Shown here piece by piece: positions 52,633 through 60,011 of a stretch of DNA of 64,000 bases. Location of the stretch: positions 62,001 to 126,000 of the forward strand of contig NZ_JAGIRL010000021.1 in assembly GCF_019012925.1 (NCBI RefSeq). Reading direction: 5' to 3'. The notes beneath the pieces were generated by a model, which worked only from the letters and a program-made list of their open reading frames with translations, made no database searches and was not told where the DNA came from. Made by a program: the position numbers and the translations under genes. The DNA comes from Fusobacterium sp. Lineage in GTDB: Bacteria; Fusobacteriota; Fusobacteriia; Fusobacteriales; Fusobacteriaceae. How positions within the stretch are numbered: the stretch's first letter is position 1; every line of letters starts with the position of its first letter.

Positions 52633-54285
52633 CTAAAATAGATCTATCAGTAATTTTTCCATCTCATTTTTCAACTTTCTTCTCCTTCCATTCCAATGAT
52701 TTACTATGATAGTAAAGGCATACTCTCTACCATCTTTTTTTATATATCCAGTATATGATTGTATTCCACCCATACTACCACTTTTTATTCTCACTTCTCC
52801 ATCAAACTTTTTAGGATCTAAAAAGTCGTGAACTGTACCTTCATAACCACCTCTAGGAAGTAATTTAATATAAGCAGGATAGTTTTGATACATATATGTT
52901 ACTATACCTGTCAATAACTCTGCTGATACATAATCACCTCTTGATAATCCACTTCCATCGTCCATGTTCAATACCTTTGTATCTATACCCTTCTCTTTCC
53001 AAAACTCCTCTATATTAATATCTTGAAGTTTTAACAGTTGGAATAGATGTTCTGTATAGTGGTTATCACTTCTTTTTAATAGAGTTCTTACCATCTCTTT
53101 TATTGGTGCAGATTTTGTCACAGCTAATATCTTCGGATTTTTAGCTCTTTTAGATGTATCTCTAGCTGTTTTTACCTTTCCATTGACCTTTATGTTTGCT
53201 GAGTTTAAATTACTTTTTAAATACTCACCTAAAAATAATCCTGGATTAGGAATATCACTCTGTACTACTATCTTTGAGTTCTTAGGTACCTCTCCAGTCA
53301 AAACTCTCTTGTTCTCAAGTGGTAAACCTCTAACAGAAAAATTTCTACGTCCTTTTGGTGATATCTTCAATCTATTTTCAAATTTCAATCCAGGAATCTT
53401 AGGTTTTACCTCTAAAATTTCAACACTTTTCTCTCCAGAATTTAAAGTTAAAGTATATAGGTTGTCAAAGACACTTATTCCATAAACTCCCTGTCCATAG
53501 CTAGTTCCAAAATCCTCTAACAACCATTTTTCTTCAACTCCAACATATCCAAAAAGATTATCTATTACAATTATATCCCCTTTTACTCCCTTTATACCTG
53601 CTGATTTTATCTTGGCTATCCAATCATTTAAAAAAGCCATTCTATCTATCTTTACACCATCAGATCCAAGAGTTGGGTCTCCGCCACCTATTATATATAT
53701 ATCTCCTATCAATATCCCTTTAGGGTCTATTTTTCCATCATATAGTAGCTTTGTTTCTAGTTTTGTATCTGCTCCTAACTTCTGAATAGCTGTAGATGAT
53801 GTTATCACTTTCATTATTGATGCTGGAGTTACAGCTCTCTTCTCATTATATGAAGCTACCTGTTTTCCCTTCTGTAAATCAACAATACTAATTCCTATAT
53901 TGCTATACTGTAACATCTCTAGGTTAACAAATCTTTCTACTGCTCTTTGCTCCCTTGTTTGAGTGATTTTTTTCTCTTGAACCTCCTGTTTTTTCTCCGG
54001 CTTTACCTCTACTACTTCATTTTTTACCTCTTCAACAACCGTTTCTACTGGTTCAACTTTCTCCTGTTCAACTAACTCACTCTTTACCTCTTCAGAACCC
54101 TCATCTTCCTTGTAAAACTCACTCTCCAGCTCATTTAATATCTGCCCCGGTGCTTTCACTTCATTTTCTGTTGAGATTTCCTCTACTGCTACATCTTCAT
54201 TTTTTAGAATATCAACTGGTATATGTGTATTACTACAACCTGTCAATAAAACTAAAGCTAGTACAAAACATTTTAATTTTACCAT
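52633..54285 (-). CDS. dacB: D-alanyl-D-alanine carboxypeptidase/endopeptidase (S13, PBP4-type), lipoprotein
   Basis: 550 aa. Lipobox LLTGC (Cys about residue 17) followed by an acidic low-complexity linker rich in E, V and K (about 20-110), then the S13 enzyme. SxxK is TPASIMKV (about residue 145), SxN is KRSDNHYTE and KTG-type is RIKSGSMGG. Removes D-Ala from pentapeptides or cuts cross-links in the periplasm. The start at 54285 lies behind GGAGAAGAAA; a TTG four codons upstream is less likely. The long Glu-rich spacer is unusual and may let it reach the wall from its anchor. Confidence 0.92.
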   Translation of the reverse strand: MVKLKCFVLALVLLTGCSNTHIPVDILKNEDVAVEEISTENEVKAPGQILNELESEFYKEDEGSEEVKSELVEQEKVEPVETVVEEVKNEVVEVKPEKKQEVQEKKITQTREQRAVERFVNLEMLQYSNIGISIVDLQKGKQVASYNEKRAVTPASIMKVITSSTAIQKLGADTKLETKLLYDGKIDPKGILIGDIYIIGGGDPTLGSDGVKIDRMAFLNDWIAKIKSAGIKGVKGDIIVIDNLFGYVGVEEKWLLEDFGTSYGQGVYGISVFDNLYTLTLNSGEKSVEILEVKPKIPGLKFENRLKISPKGRRNFSVRGLPLENKRVLTGEVPKNSKIVVQSDIPNPGLFLGEYLKSNLNSANIKVNGKVKTARDTSKRAKNPKILAVTKSAPIKEMVRTLLKRSDNHYTEHLFQLLKLQDINIEEFWKEKGIDTKVLNMDDGSGLSRGDYVSAELLTGIVTYMYQNYPAYIKLLPRGGYEGTVHDFLDPKKFDGEVRIKSGSMGGIQSYTGYIKKDGREYAFTIIVNHWNGRRRKLKNEMEKLLIDLF

Positions 54286-54306
54286 TTTCTTCTCCAAATT
54301 ATATTT

Positions 54307-54846
54307 TTATGCAAACATAATTCTACAAATCCATACTGCTGTTAATAATCCTGCTAGGTCTGCTAATAGTCCTGCTAATACTGCATGTCTTGTTTTTCTT
54401 ATGCTTACTGCTCCAAAATATACTGCAAGAACATAAAAAGTTGTTTCAGTTGATCCCATCATAGTTGAAGCTATTCTACCTATTAATGAATCTGGTCCAT
54501 AAGTTATCATCAGATCATTCATAACTCCTGTAGCTCCTCCTCCAGATAGAGGTCTTAAAATTGCCATTGGTAATACCTCTCCAGGCATACCTATTATTGA
54601 GAATACTGGATCTAATACTTTCAACATTATATCTATACATCCAGAAGCTCTAAATATTCCTATAGCAACTAACATAGCAACTAAAAAAGGTATTATTCTT
54701 ATAGCTGTATTAAAACCTTCCTTAGCTCCTTCACAAAATACTTCATAAACCTTTACTTTTTTTACAAAGTAAGCATATCCCACTATTATTAATATAATTA
54801 AAGGAATTGCATAAAGTGATATACTCTCCATTATTCTTACAAACAT
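54307..54846 (-). CDS. spmB: SpmB-like nucleoside-recognition/Gate domain membrane protein
   Basis: 179 aa with about five hydrophobic segments. GFNTAIRIIPFLVAMLVAIGIFRASGCID and the loop LRPLSGGGATGVMNDLMITYGPDSLIGRIASTMMGSTETTFYVLAVYFG are the SpmB/Gate-domain signature. Despite the name (spore maturation protein B), nothing here suggests sporulation. Homologues are spread in non-sporulating bacteria and biochemical function is unproven; the Gate fold occurs in transporters. Paired with spmA 50 nt upstream and followed by dacB, whose Bacillus homologue is also linked to spmAB. Confidence 0.88.
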   Translation of the reverse strand: MFVRIMESISLYAIPLIILIIVGYAYFVKKVKVYEVFCEGAKEGFNTAIRIIPFLVAMLVAIGIFRASGCIDIMLKVLDPVFSIIGMPGEVLPMAILRPLSGGGATGVMNDLMITYGPDSLIGRIASTMMGSTETTFYVLAVYFGAVSIRKTRHAVLAGLLADLAGLLTAVWICRIMFA

Positions 54847-54895
54847 ATTTCTCCTCCTAAATTCTACTAAAATTTTAATATTATTTCAATCTCTT

Positions 54896-55492
54896 TTATA
54901 TTTTTTCTCTTCTATATGCTGGTAATTTCTCTAAAAACTTACAAGACACTACTGCTACTATAGTTGAAACAATAGTCGCTATTATTGTTGGAGCTATTAT
55001 TTCAGTAGCATTTGCAGATCCTGCTGCCACTCTATAAGCTATAGTACTTGATGAGATCAGTGTCACTGAAGATGTATTTATTGCTAAAAACATAACCATT
55101 GAGTTTGTCGCCTCATCTTTATTATCATTTAATAGTTGTAACTCTTGCATTGCCTTTATTCCTAATGGAGTAGCTGCATTTCCCAATCCAAAAAAGTTTG
55201 CTGCCATATTTGCAACTATACTTCCCATTGCAGGATGATCTGCTGGTACTTCTGGAAATAATTTTACCATTAAAGGCTTCATTGCCTTACCTAAAGCTTT
55301 TACCATTCCAGCTTCCTCTGCTACCTTCATAAGTCCCAGCCATAGAGCCATAACCCCTATCATCTCCATAGATAGTGTCACTGCTGTACTAGCACTAGAG
55401 ATAGCTGAATCTGTTACTGCCTGTACATTCCCAGTAAATATCCCAACTAAAATTCCAATCACTATTAAACCACACCATATTGCATTAATCAT
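54896..55492 (-). CDS. spmA: SpmA-like nucleoside-recognition/Gate domain membrane protein
   Basis: 198 aa, about five hydrophobic segments. SMEMIGVMALWLGLMKVAEEAGMVKALGKAMKPLMVKLFPEVPADHPAMGSIVANMAANFFGLGNAATPLGIKAMQEL is the full SpmA signature. Partner of SpmB; together probably a membrane complex of unknown substrate. First gene behind a lysine riboswitch with terminator, which suggests it handles lysine or a related diamino acid, or is part of murein synthesis that uses one (inference). SD GAGGAGG. Confidence 0.88.
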   Translation of the reverse strand: MINAIWCGLIVIGILVGIFTGNVQAVTDSAISSASTAVTLSMEMIGVMALWLGLMKVAEEAGMVKALGKAMKPLMVKLFPEVPADHPAMGSIVANMAANFFGLGNAATPLGIKAMQELQLLNDNKDEATNSMVMFLAINTSSVTLISSSTIAYRVAAGSANATEIIAPTIIATIVSTIVAVVSCKFLEKLPAYRREKI

Positions 55493-55522
55493 AAAAATCC
55501 TCCTCTAAAATTTAATTTAAAA

Positions 55523-55548
55523 TAAAAAAATCACAGCTGAACTGTGAT
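55523..55548 (-). terminator. Lysine-riboswitch expression-platform terminator
   Basis: Minus-strand ATCACAG/CTGTGAT stem with a TTCAG loop and seven T, 31 nt before the spmA start. Confidence 0.85.
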
Positions 55549-55568
55549 AATCTACTAAGTATCCCTCT

Positions 55569-55730
55569 AGATAGTACTTCATTAGAAACTAATGACAAAC
55601 ACTATAAATATTGTTTATAGTGCCAATAAAAAAGTTCAGCCCTCTTTTTTACTTCAGCAAATTCCCCTTTCAAAGTATCATAACGCCTGCCAAGCTATAT
55701 ACTCCTACTCTTGTCCTCTGCTCTCTATCT
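55569..55730 (-). promoter_or_regulatory. Lysine riboswitch (L box) aptamer
   Basis: About 162 nt on the minus strand. P1 is AGATAG (55730-55725)/CTATCT (55574-55569). Inside are the conserved L-box elements AAGAGTA near the 5' side, GAAAGGGGAATTTGCTGAAG, a long AT-rich P3 hairpin (AGTAAAAAAG / CTTTTTTATTGG), the P4 hairpin CACTATAAAC / TTTATAGTG, GTCATTAG-CTAATGAAG (P5) and the 3' CTATCTAGAGG. It compares well with the Bacillus lysC leader. A terminator at 55523-55548 makes it an off-switch for spmA-spmB-dacB-ldcA. The five-helix junction was judged by eye, not by covariance model. Confidence 0.85.
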
Positions 55731-55749
55731 TTATTCAATTTATATTGTA

Positions 55750-55779
55750 AGTATACTATAATTACCGTTTTTTGTACAA
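55750..55779 (-). promoter_or_regulatory. Promoter of the lysine riboswitch operon
   Basis: Minus strand TTGTAC (55779-55774), 18-bp spacer, TATACT (55755-55750), about 20 nt before the aptamer. Confidence 0.5.
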
Positions 55780-55837
55780 TATATTTTATATATAGAGATA
55801 TTAAAAAAAAATTTTATTTAGATTTACAAAATATTTA

Positions 55838-55865
55838 TTGACAATAACAAAATATATGCTATAAT
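55838..55865 (+). promoter_or_regulatory. Strong promoter of the orphan small RNA
   Basis: Perfect TTGACA (55838-55843) and perfect TATAAT (55860-55865) with a 16-bp spacer and TG extended -10. Predicted start near 55872. Confidence 0.85.
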
Positions 55866-55871
55866 AATATT

Positions 55872-55955
55872 GTCATAAGACATTTCCTTAAATTACATTT
55901 TAATTTCTACGTATAAAGAAGTCCTGAGGCCGAAGGGGCTTCTTTATCGTTTTTT
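55872..55955 (+). ncRNA. Candidate orphan small RNA of about 84 nt
   Basis: A self-contained transcription unit. A consensus promoter is followed by an AU-rich single-stranded-looking 5' half (55872-55914) and then a strong GC-rich hairpin AAAGAAG(T)CC (55915-55924) / GG(C)TTCTTT (55937-55945) with loop TGAGGCCGAAGG and a final T run (55950-55955). There is no ATG, GTG frame of any length or SD. It lies on the plus strand between the lysine-riboswitch operon and iclR, both on the minus strand. No 6S, SRP or tmRNA features are seen. Target and function unknown. Confidence 0.65.
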
Positions 55956-55981
55956 GGACTTTATAATTATTTGATATTATA

Positions 55982-56014
55982 AATAAAAAACACCCCTACT
56001 ATCTAGAAGTGTTT
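55982..56014 (-). terminator. Terminator of the iclR gene
   Basis: Minus-strand AAACACTTCT pairs with AGGGGTGTTT (outer AAACAC/GTGTTT perfect, inner wobbles), then TTTATTT; 7 nt after the stop. Confidence 0.7.
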
Positions 56015-56021
56015 TACGTAT

Positions 56022-56780
56022 CTATTTTATAAAATAATCTAATTTTTTACCTATCTCTTCACACGCTATTTTTATCTCTTCAACTATTAATTTTAACTTC
56101 TCCTCTGTCAAATTATCTGGAAAACATGGACAACTTATAGCTGCTACAATTCTATTTCTATTGTCTAATATTGGAAGAGCAACTGCTTTTATATTATTGG
56201 AATGTTCCATATTGTCATAAGAGATTTTTTGTAAATTGATTTTTAATAATGCTTTTTTTAAAATCTCTCTATCTATAATTGTGTTCTCTGTATACTTAGG
56301 GAGTATCTTAGGTAAAAGTTTATTCAATCTATTTTCACTTAACTGGCAAATAAGTAATTTACTAGCTGCCCCTGCATGAAGTGGAAATATTGCATTCTCT
56401 GAAACTGAAACCTTTATTATATCACTACTCTCAACAGTTGAAATGGTTCTTATCTTATCATTATCCAACACGCTTAACTTAAATGTCTCTTTAAACTTCA
56501 ATGAAAGTGCTTCTAAATATGGATAGGTTACATTCTTCAAGAGAGTATATTTCTCATTTCTATTTGAAAAAAAGTAAAATTTTTCTCCCAATGTATACTC
56601 TTTATCCTCAAAATTTAAATATTTCAAATTTGTCAATACTTCTAACAATCTATTCACTGTAGCTTTAGAAAGTCCCAAATCTTTTGCTATGGAACTTTGA
56701 GTTGCAGAGTATTTATAGTATAAATAGTTAAATATCTTATCTGCTTTATCTATAGCTGGAACCTTTGATTTTTCACTCAA
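56022..56780 (-). CDS. IclR-family transcriptional regulator (KdgR-like by context)
   Basis: 252 aa. N-terminal winged HTH (about residues 8-70; SATQSSIAKDLGLSKATVNRLLEVLTNLKYLNFEDKEYTLG) and a C-terminal effector domain (about 85-250; VSVSENAIFPLHAGAASKLLICQL and AAISCPCF typical). The start is a TTG at 56780, with AGGAGG 7-8 nt upstream. Located 187 nt downstream of kdgK on the same strand; regulators of this family beside KDG/KDPG genes (KdgR) usually respond to 2-keto-3-deoxygluconate. That effector is inferred from context only. Confidence 0.9.
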   Translation of the reverse strand: MSEKSKVPAIDKADKIFNYLYYKYSATQSSIAKDLGLSKATVNRLLEVLTNLKYLNFEDKEYTLGEKFYFFSNRNEKYTLLKNVTYPYLEALSLKFKETFKLSVLDNDKIRTISTVESSDIIKVSVSENAIFPLHAGAASKLLICQLSENRLNKLLPKILPKYTENTIIDREILKKALLKINLQKISYDNMEHSNNIKAVALPILDNRNRIVAAISCPCFPDNLTEEKLKLIVEEIKIACEEIGKKLDYFIK

Positions 56781-56894
56781 CTTACTTCCTCCTGATATAA
56801 ACTCTTTCTTTTATTACCTTCTATCTTATAATAACATATTTTCAGATTTATTTTAATAATTTTATTTCAAAAATCTTCAATTTTCCAAAAAACA

Positions 56895-56924
56895 GGAAAA
56901 AACTACCCTGTATCAAAAGTAGTT
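56895..56924 (-). terminator. Terminator of eda-kdgK
   Basis: Minus-strand AACTAC/GTAGTT stem with a 12-nt loop followed by TTTTCC; about 43 nt after the kdgK stop. Short stem, moderate confidence. Confidence 0.5.
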
Positions 56925-56966
56925 CCCTCCTGCTATATTGTTAAATTATTTTTAGTTAAATATTAA

Positions 56967-58004
56967 TTATCTATTCATCTCAGATGTATTTCCATTATCA
57001 TGGTCTGCTATAATGCTCTCTACAAGAGTTGAATCAGCACAAGAAATATCTCCAACTATCGTATTCTTTAAAACAGAGTTAGCATTTCCATATTTCATTG
57101 CTCTTTCTGCTTCATTAAAGTGTAGGATTCCATATAGTACTCCTGCTACATAAGCATCTCCACTTCCTATTCTGTCAACTATCTCAATATTTTCATAAGC
57201 TCTTTCTGAATAGAATGTATCTGACTTTCTATCATATACTAATGATGAAAAATTATGAGATTTAGGAGAGTTTACAACTCTTTGAGTAGAAGCTATAAAT
57301 GATAGATCATACTCTTTTGCAAATGCTCTTATAATATCTTTTAGATCTCCTGTCTTTTCAAACATCTTTCTAAAAGTTTCTTCTGAAGCAAATAATATAT
57401 CTACATCTGGAAGTATCTTCTCTATTTCAACCTTTGCCTCTGGCTCTGACCATAGATTTCTTCTGAAGTTTACATCAAAAGACACCAATGCTCCACCTTT
57501 TTTAAAGTTTGAAATTAGATCCTTTGTTAAAGTCATAGAAGTTTCACAAAGCCCTAATGATATTCCACTTGTATGGAAAATTTTAGTTTTTCCATATACT
57601 TCTGGATTTACTTCATTTACTGTCATTCTTTGGAAAGATGAATTTAATCTATCATAAGTAACATTTGGTTTTCTAGGTGATGATCCATACTCATAATAAT
57701 ATATAGGCATACGTTTGTATTTACTGTCATCATAGATTAAAAAATCATCAGCTACACCATTTAATGTCATTGATTTTCTAGCAAATTTTCCCAATTCATT
57801 GTTTGGTAAAGTTGTTAACATTGCTGTCTTTTCTCCCAAAATAGATACTGAACTAGCTACGTTAAACTCTGCTCCACCCATCTGTTTTGTCAAAAGATTT
57901 CCTTGAATAAGCATCTCATTATTTAAAGGAGATAATCTCATAATCATCTCTCCACAACAAACTAAACCAAACTCTTTTTCTGTAAAATCAAATATTTTAC
58001 TCAT
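56967..58004 (-). CDS. kdgK: 2-dehydro-3-deoxygluconokinase (PfkB family)
   Basis: 345 aa. Phosphorylates KDG to KDPG, the entry of hexuronates and related sugars into the Entner-Doudoroff lower branch. GLVCCGEMIMRLSP near the N-terminus, NVASSVSILGEKTAMLTTLPNNELGKFA (PfkB signature 1) and DRIGSGDAYVAGVLYG (signature 2, with catalytic Asp about residue 275) define the fold. The C-terminal tail (DHDNGNTSEMNR) is short. It lies 19 nt after eda, so the pair forms an operon. Exact sugar specificity (KDG versus a related ketodeoxy sugar) is inferred from the eda partner. Confidence 0.88.
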   Translation of the reverse strand: MSKIFDFTEKEFGLVCCGEMIMRLSPLNNEMLIQGNLLTKQMGGAEFNVASSVSILGEKTAMLTTLPNNELGKFARKSMTLNGVADDFLIYDDSKYKRMPIYYYEYGSSPRKPNVTYDRLNSSFQRMTVNEVNPEVYGKTKIFHTSGISLGLCETSMTLTKDLISNFKKGGALVSFDVNFRRNLWSEPEAKVEIEKILPDVDILFASEETFRKMFEKTGDLKDIIRAFAKEYDLSFIASTQRVVNSPKSHNFSSLVYDRKSDTFYSERAYENIEIVDRIGSGDAYVAGVLYGILHFNEAERAMKYGNANSVLKNTIVGDISCADSTLVESIIADHDNGNTSEMNR

Positions 58005-58022
58005 TAATTTTCCTCCAAGATA

Positions 58023-58658
58023 CTACTTATTTCTTATTTCTAATAATTTTTTTCTAAATGCTTGAGCAGTTGCTATGATCTCTTCATCTGTTCCAGAAGC
58101 TAATTTTCCTCCAGCTCCTACTGCTATTACACCATTTTTAAACCATTCTTCCATATTGTCTAAACTAACTCCACCAGTAGGCATTATATTTGCATGAGGT
58201 AATGGAGCTTTTACAGCTTTTACAAATGAAGGTCCAAAAGCACTTCCAGGGAATAGTTTTATAATATCAGCACCATATTGCATAGCTTTTGTCATCTCAG
58301 TTATAGTCATACAACCTGGCATATATGGTACTTGATAAAGATTACATAACTTAGCAGTCTCTTTATCAAATCCAGGTGACACTATAAACTCTGCTCCAGC
58401 AAGTATAGCTATTCTAGCAGTAGCTGCATCTAATACAGTTCCTGCACCTATAACCATTTCATTATTTGTATCTTGCTCTTTAAGAGCTTTTATAACTTCA
58501 GTTGCTCCAGGAACAGTGTAAGTTACTTCAATAGCTGGTATTCCACCTTTTGTACAAGCCTTAGAGATTCTAACTCCCTCAGCTACATTCTCTCCTCTTA
58601 CTACAGCTACAATTCCTATATCAGCAAGTTTTTCTAATATTTTATATTTTTTTAGCAT
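58023..58658 (-). CDS. eda: KDPG/KHG aldolase
   Basis: 211 aa. Class I aldolase cleaving 2-keto-3-deoxy-6-phosphogluconate to pyruvate and glyceraldehyde-3-phosphate. AVVRGENVAEGVRISKAC at the start (Arg contact), PAIEVTYTVPGATEVI with the catalytic Glu, VIGAGTVLDAATARIAILAGAEFIVSPGFD, CMTITEMTKAMQYGADIIKLFPGSAFGPSFVKAV with the Schiff-base Lys, and MPTGGVSLDNMEEWFKNGVIAVGAGGKL. Complete. Promoter at 58703-58731 and SD TAGGAGG. Confidence 0.95.
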   Translation of the reverse strand: MLKKYKILEKLADIGIVAVVRGENVAEGVRISKACTKGGIPAIEVTYTVPGATEVIKALKEQDTNNEMVIGAGTVLDAATARIAILAGAEFIVSPGFDKETAKLCNLYQVPYMPGCMTITEMTKAMQYGADIIKLFPGSAFGPSFVKAVKAPLPHANIMPTGGVSLDNMEEWFKNGVIAVGAGGKLASGTDEEIIATAQAFRKKLLEIRNK

Positions 58659-58702
58659 TTCGTTTCCTCCTAAAAGAAAAATTTTGTTTATTTCTTACTA
58701 TA

Positions 58703-58731
58703 AATATATAATAATTTTATCTTAAATTCAA
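58703..58731 (-). promoter_or_regulatory. Promoter of eda-kdgK
   Basis: Minus strand TTGAAT (58731-58726), 17-bp spacer, TATATT (58708-58703); predicted start about 58696. Confidence 0.6.
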
Positions 58732-58751
58732 GAAAATAATTCAGCATTAAG

Positions 58752-58848
58752 TTTTATATATGAAACAAAAAGATACTAGTATATTTTAAATATCCTAAAA
58801 TATTGTATAATTTCTACTTTCAAAAAAATATTTTTTTCATATATAAAA
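58752..58848. repeat. Inverted pair of 14-bp near-palindromes in the eda / secreted-protein divergent region
   Basis: TTTTATATATGAAA (58752-58765) and its exact reverse complement TTTCATATATAAAA (58835-58848). Each copy is itself a palindrome with one mismatch pair. Their centres lie about 62 and 65 bp upstream of the predicted starts of eda and of the 58942 gene, respectively. Candidate operators for one regulator (for example the IclR protein), but AT-rich DNA makes chance matches easier. Confidence 0.4.
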
Positions 58849-58891
58849 TTTTTTAGACTATCAAATAATTTTTCTATAATTTTTTAAAATA

Positions 58892-58900
58892 TGATATAAT
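58892..58900 (+). promoter_or_regulatory. Extended -10 promoter of the 58942 gene
   Basis: TGATATAAT (58892-58900), about 41 nt before the ATG; -35 weak. Confidence 0.55.
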
Positions 58901-58941
58901 AGCTGTTGTAAAATCTATTTAATTAAAAAAGGAGAAGATTT

Positions 58942-59952
58942 ATGAAAAAAAGATTATTAATAGGTTCTATACTTTTAAGCTTTTCATTATTTGCTCAAGA
59001 CATCTACAACGAAAGCTTAAAAAAATTAGATATGTTTGAAGTAGTTAACACTTACTCTCAAGAAAAAGTTGAAAAGAACCTAAAAAACTACAAAAGATTA
59101 AAAAAAGAGAAGTTAGATGAATTGATTTCAAAATCTGTACTAGTTGATCTAGGTGCTATTACAATTGATGAATTAAATAGTTCTAAGGATATTGAAAACA
59201 TCTTAAACACATACGTAGATAACTATAAAAACTCTCATCAAAATTATCTTGGAAATGTTTCAGATAAAAATATTATTAATAGAATGAACCAACAGTACTC
59301 TTCTTTTGAAGTAATCAAAAAAAATCCACTAATTGATAGTTTAAATATAGCTCTATCTAAAGGATTAACAACAGGGTATAATGTTAAAAGAAAAGATGCA
59401 GTTACCAATTTTAATCCTGAACTCTCTTTAACTTATGGTCACAATGGTATAAAACATGCTGGACAACTTCTAGCTCTTATGAAGAGTGAGCATCTTGATG
59501 CAAAAGTTCAAATTGAACCTAAAACTTCAGCTTATCTCCATATGCCTGATTGGGGAGAACCAGCTACTCCTAATATTGTAATGAAAAATGGACAGATTGT
59601 TATCACTCCTCTTGAGTATGATCTACAATTTGAGTTTAAAAATAAAGATGAAAAATTACAATTTATAAAACTTATTGAAAAGTATGCTAAAAAAGATGAG
59701 GTTGATGAAAAGGGACTTATCTTTGATTCTTGGTGGCAACCTTTTATGCAAACAGAAAAAGTTGAAGGTTTTGAAAAGTTAATTGTCAATATTGCTGAAC
59801 AAGACGATTATGTTGCTTATGTACTAACTTTACCTGAAAAATCAAATGCCTTAATAAAAGAATTAGCAAAAAATAAAAATATAAAATTAAAAACAAAAGA
59901 GATCTATGTAAACCCTTCATTTTATAGATTTATGTTGGGAGAGTATAAGTAA
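58942..59952 (+). CDS. Secreted protein of unknown function, 336 aa
   Basis: Signal peptide MKKRLLIGSILLSFSLFA, cut likely before QD. Residues about 20-130 are helical and Lys/Glu-rich; about 150-336 mix strands and helices with conserved-looking motifs LSLTYGHNGIKHAGQLLALMKSE, YLHMPDWGEPATPN and FDSWWQPFMQ. No cysteine is evident in the mature part and no lipobox or membrane helix. I do not recognise the family. SD AAAGGAGAAG. Divergent from eda-kdgK, with which it may share operator-like repeats, and convergent with the sulfatase maturase. A role in glycan binding or uptake would fit the neighbours but is only a guess. Confidence 0.75.
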   Translation: MKKRLLIGSILLSFSLFAQDIYNESLKKLDMFEVVNTYSQEKVEKNLKNYKRLKKEKLDELISKSVLVDLGAITIDELNSSKDIENILNTYVDNYKNSHQNYLGNVSDKNIINRMNQQYSSFEVIKKNPLIDSLNIALSKGLTTGYNVKRKDAVTNFNPELSLTYGHNGIKHAGQLLALMKSEHLDAKVQIEPKTSAYLHMPDWGEPATPNIVMKNGQIVITPLEYDLQFEFKNKDEKLQFIKLIEKYAKKDEVDEKGLIFDSWWQPFMQTEKVEGFEKLIVNIAEQDDYVAYVLTLPEKSNALIKELAKNKNIKLKTKEIYVNPSFYRFMLGEYK

Positions 59953-59954
59953 AC

Positions 59955-59990
59955 AAAAAAGCTAAGGAGAAGAAACTCTCTTTAGCTTTT
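59955..59990. terminator. Bidirectional terminator
   Basis: AAAAGCTAA/TTAGCTTTT stem with inner GGAG/CTCT pairing, located between the 58942 gene and the convergent anSME gene. Confidence 0.8.
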
Positions 59991-60011
59991 CTATTTATTG
60001 CTATAAATTAT

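Noticed and set aside
54307-55492. Sporulation function for spmA/spmB
   Set aside because: Only the names suggest it; no other spore gene is present and the organism appears to be a diderm non-sporulating anaerobe.
55611-55841. 76-codon plus-strand open frame
   Set aside because: Antisense to the lysine riboswitch; no SD, composition not protein-like.
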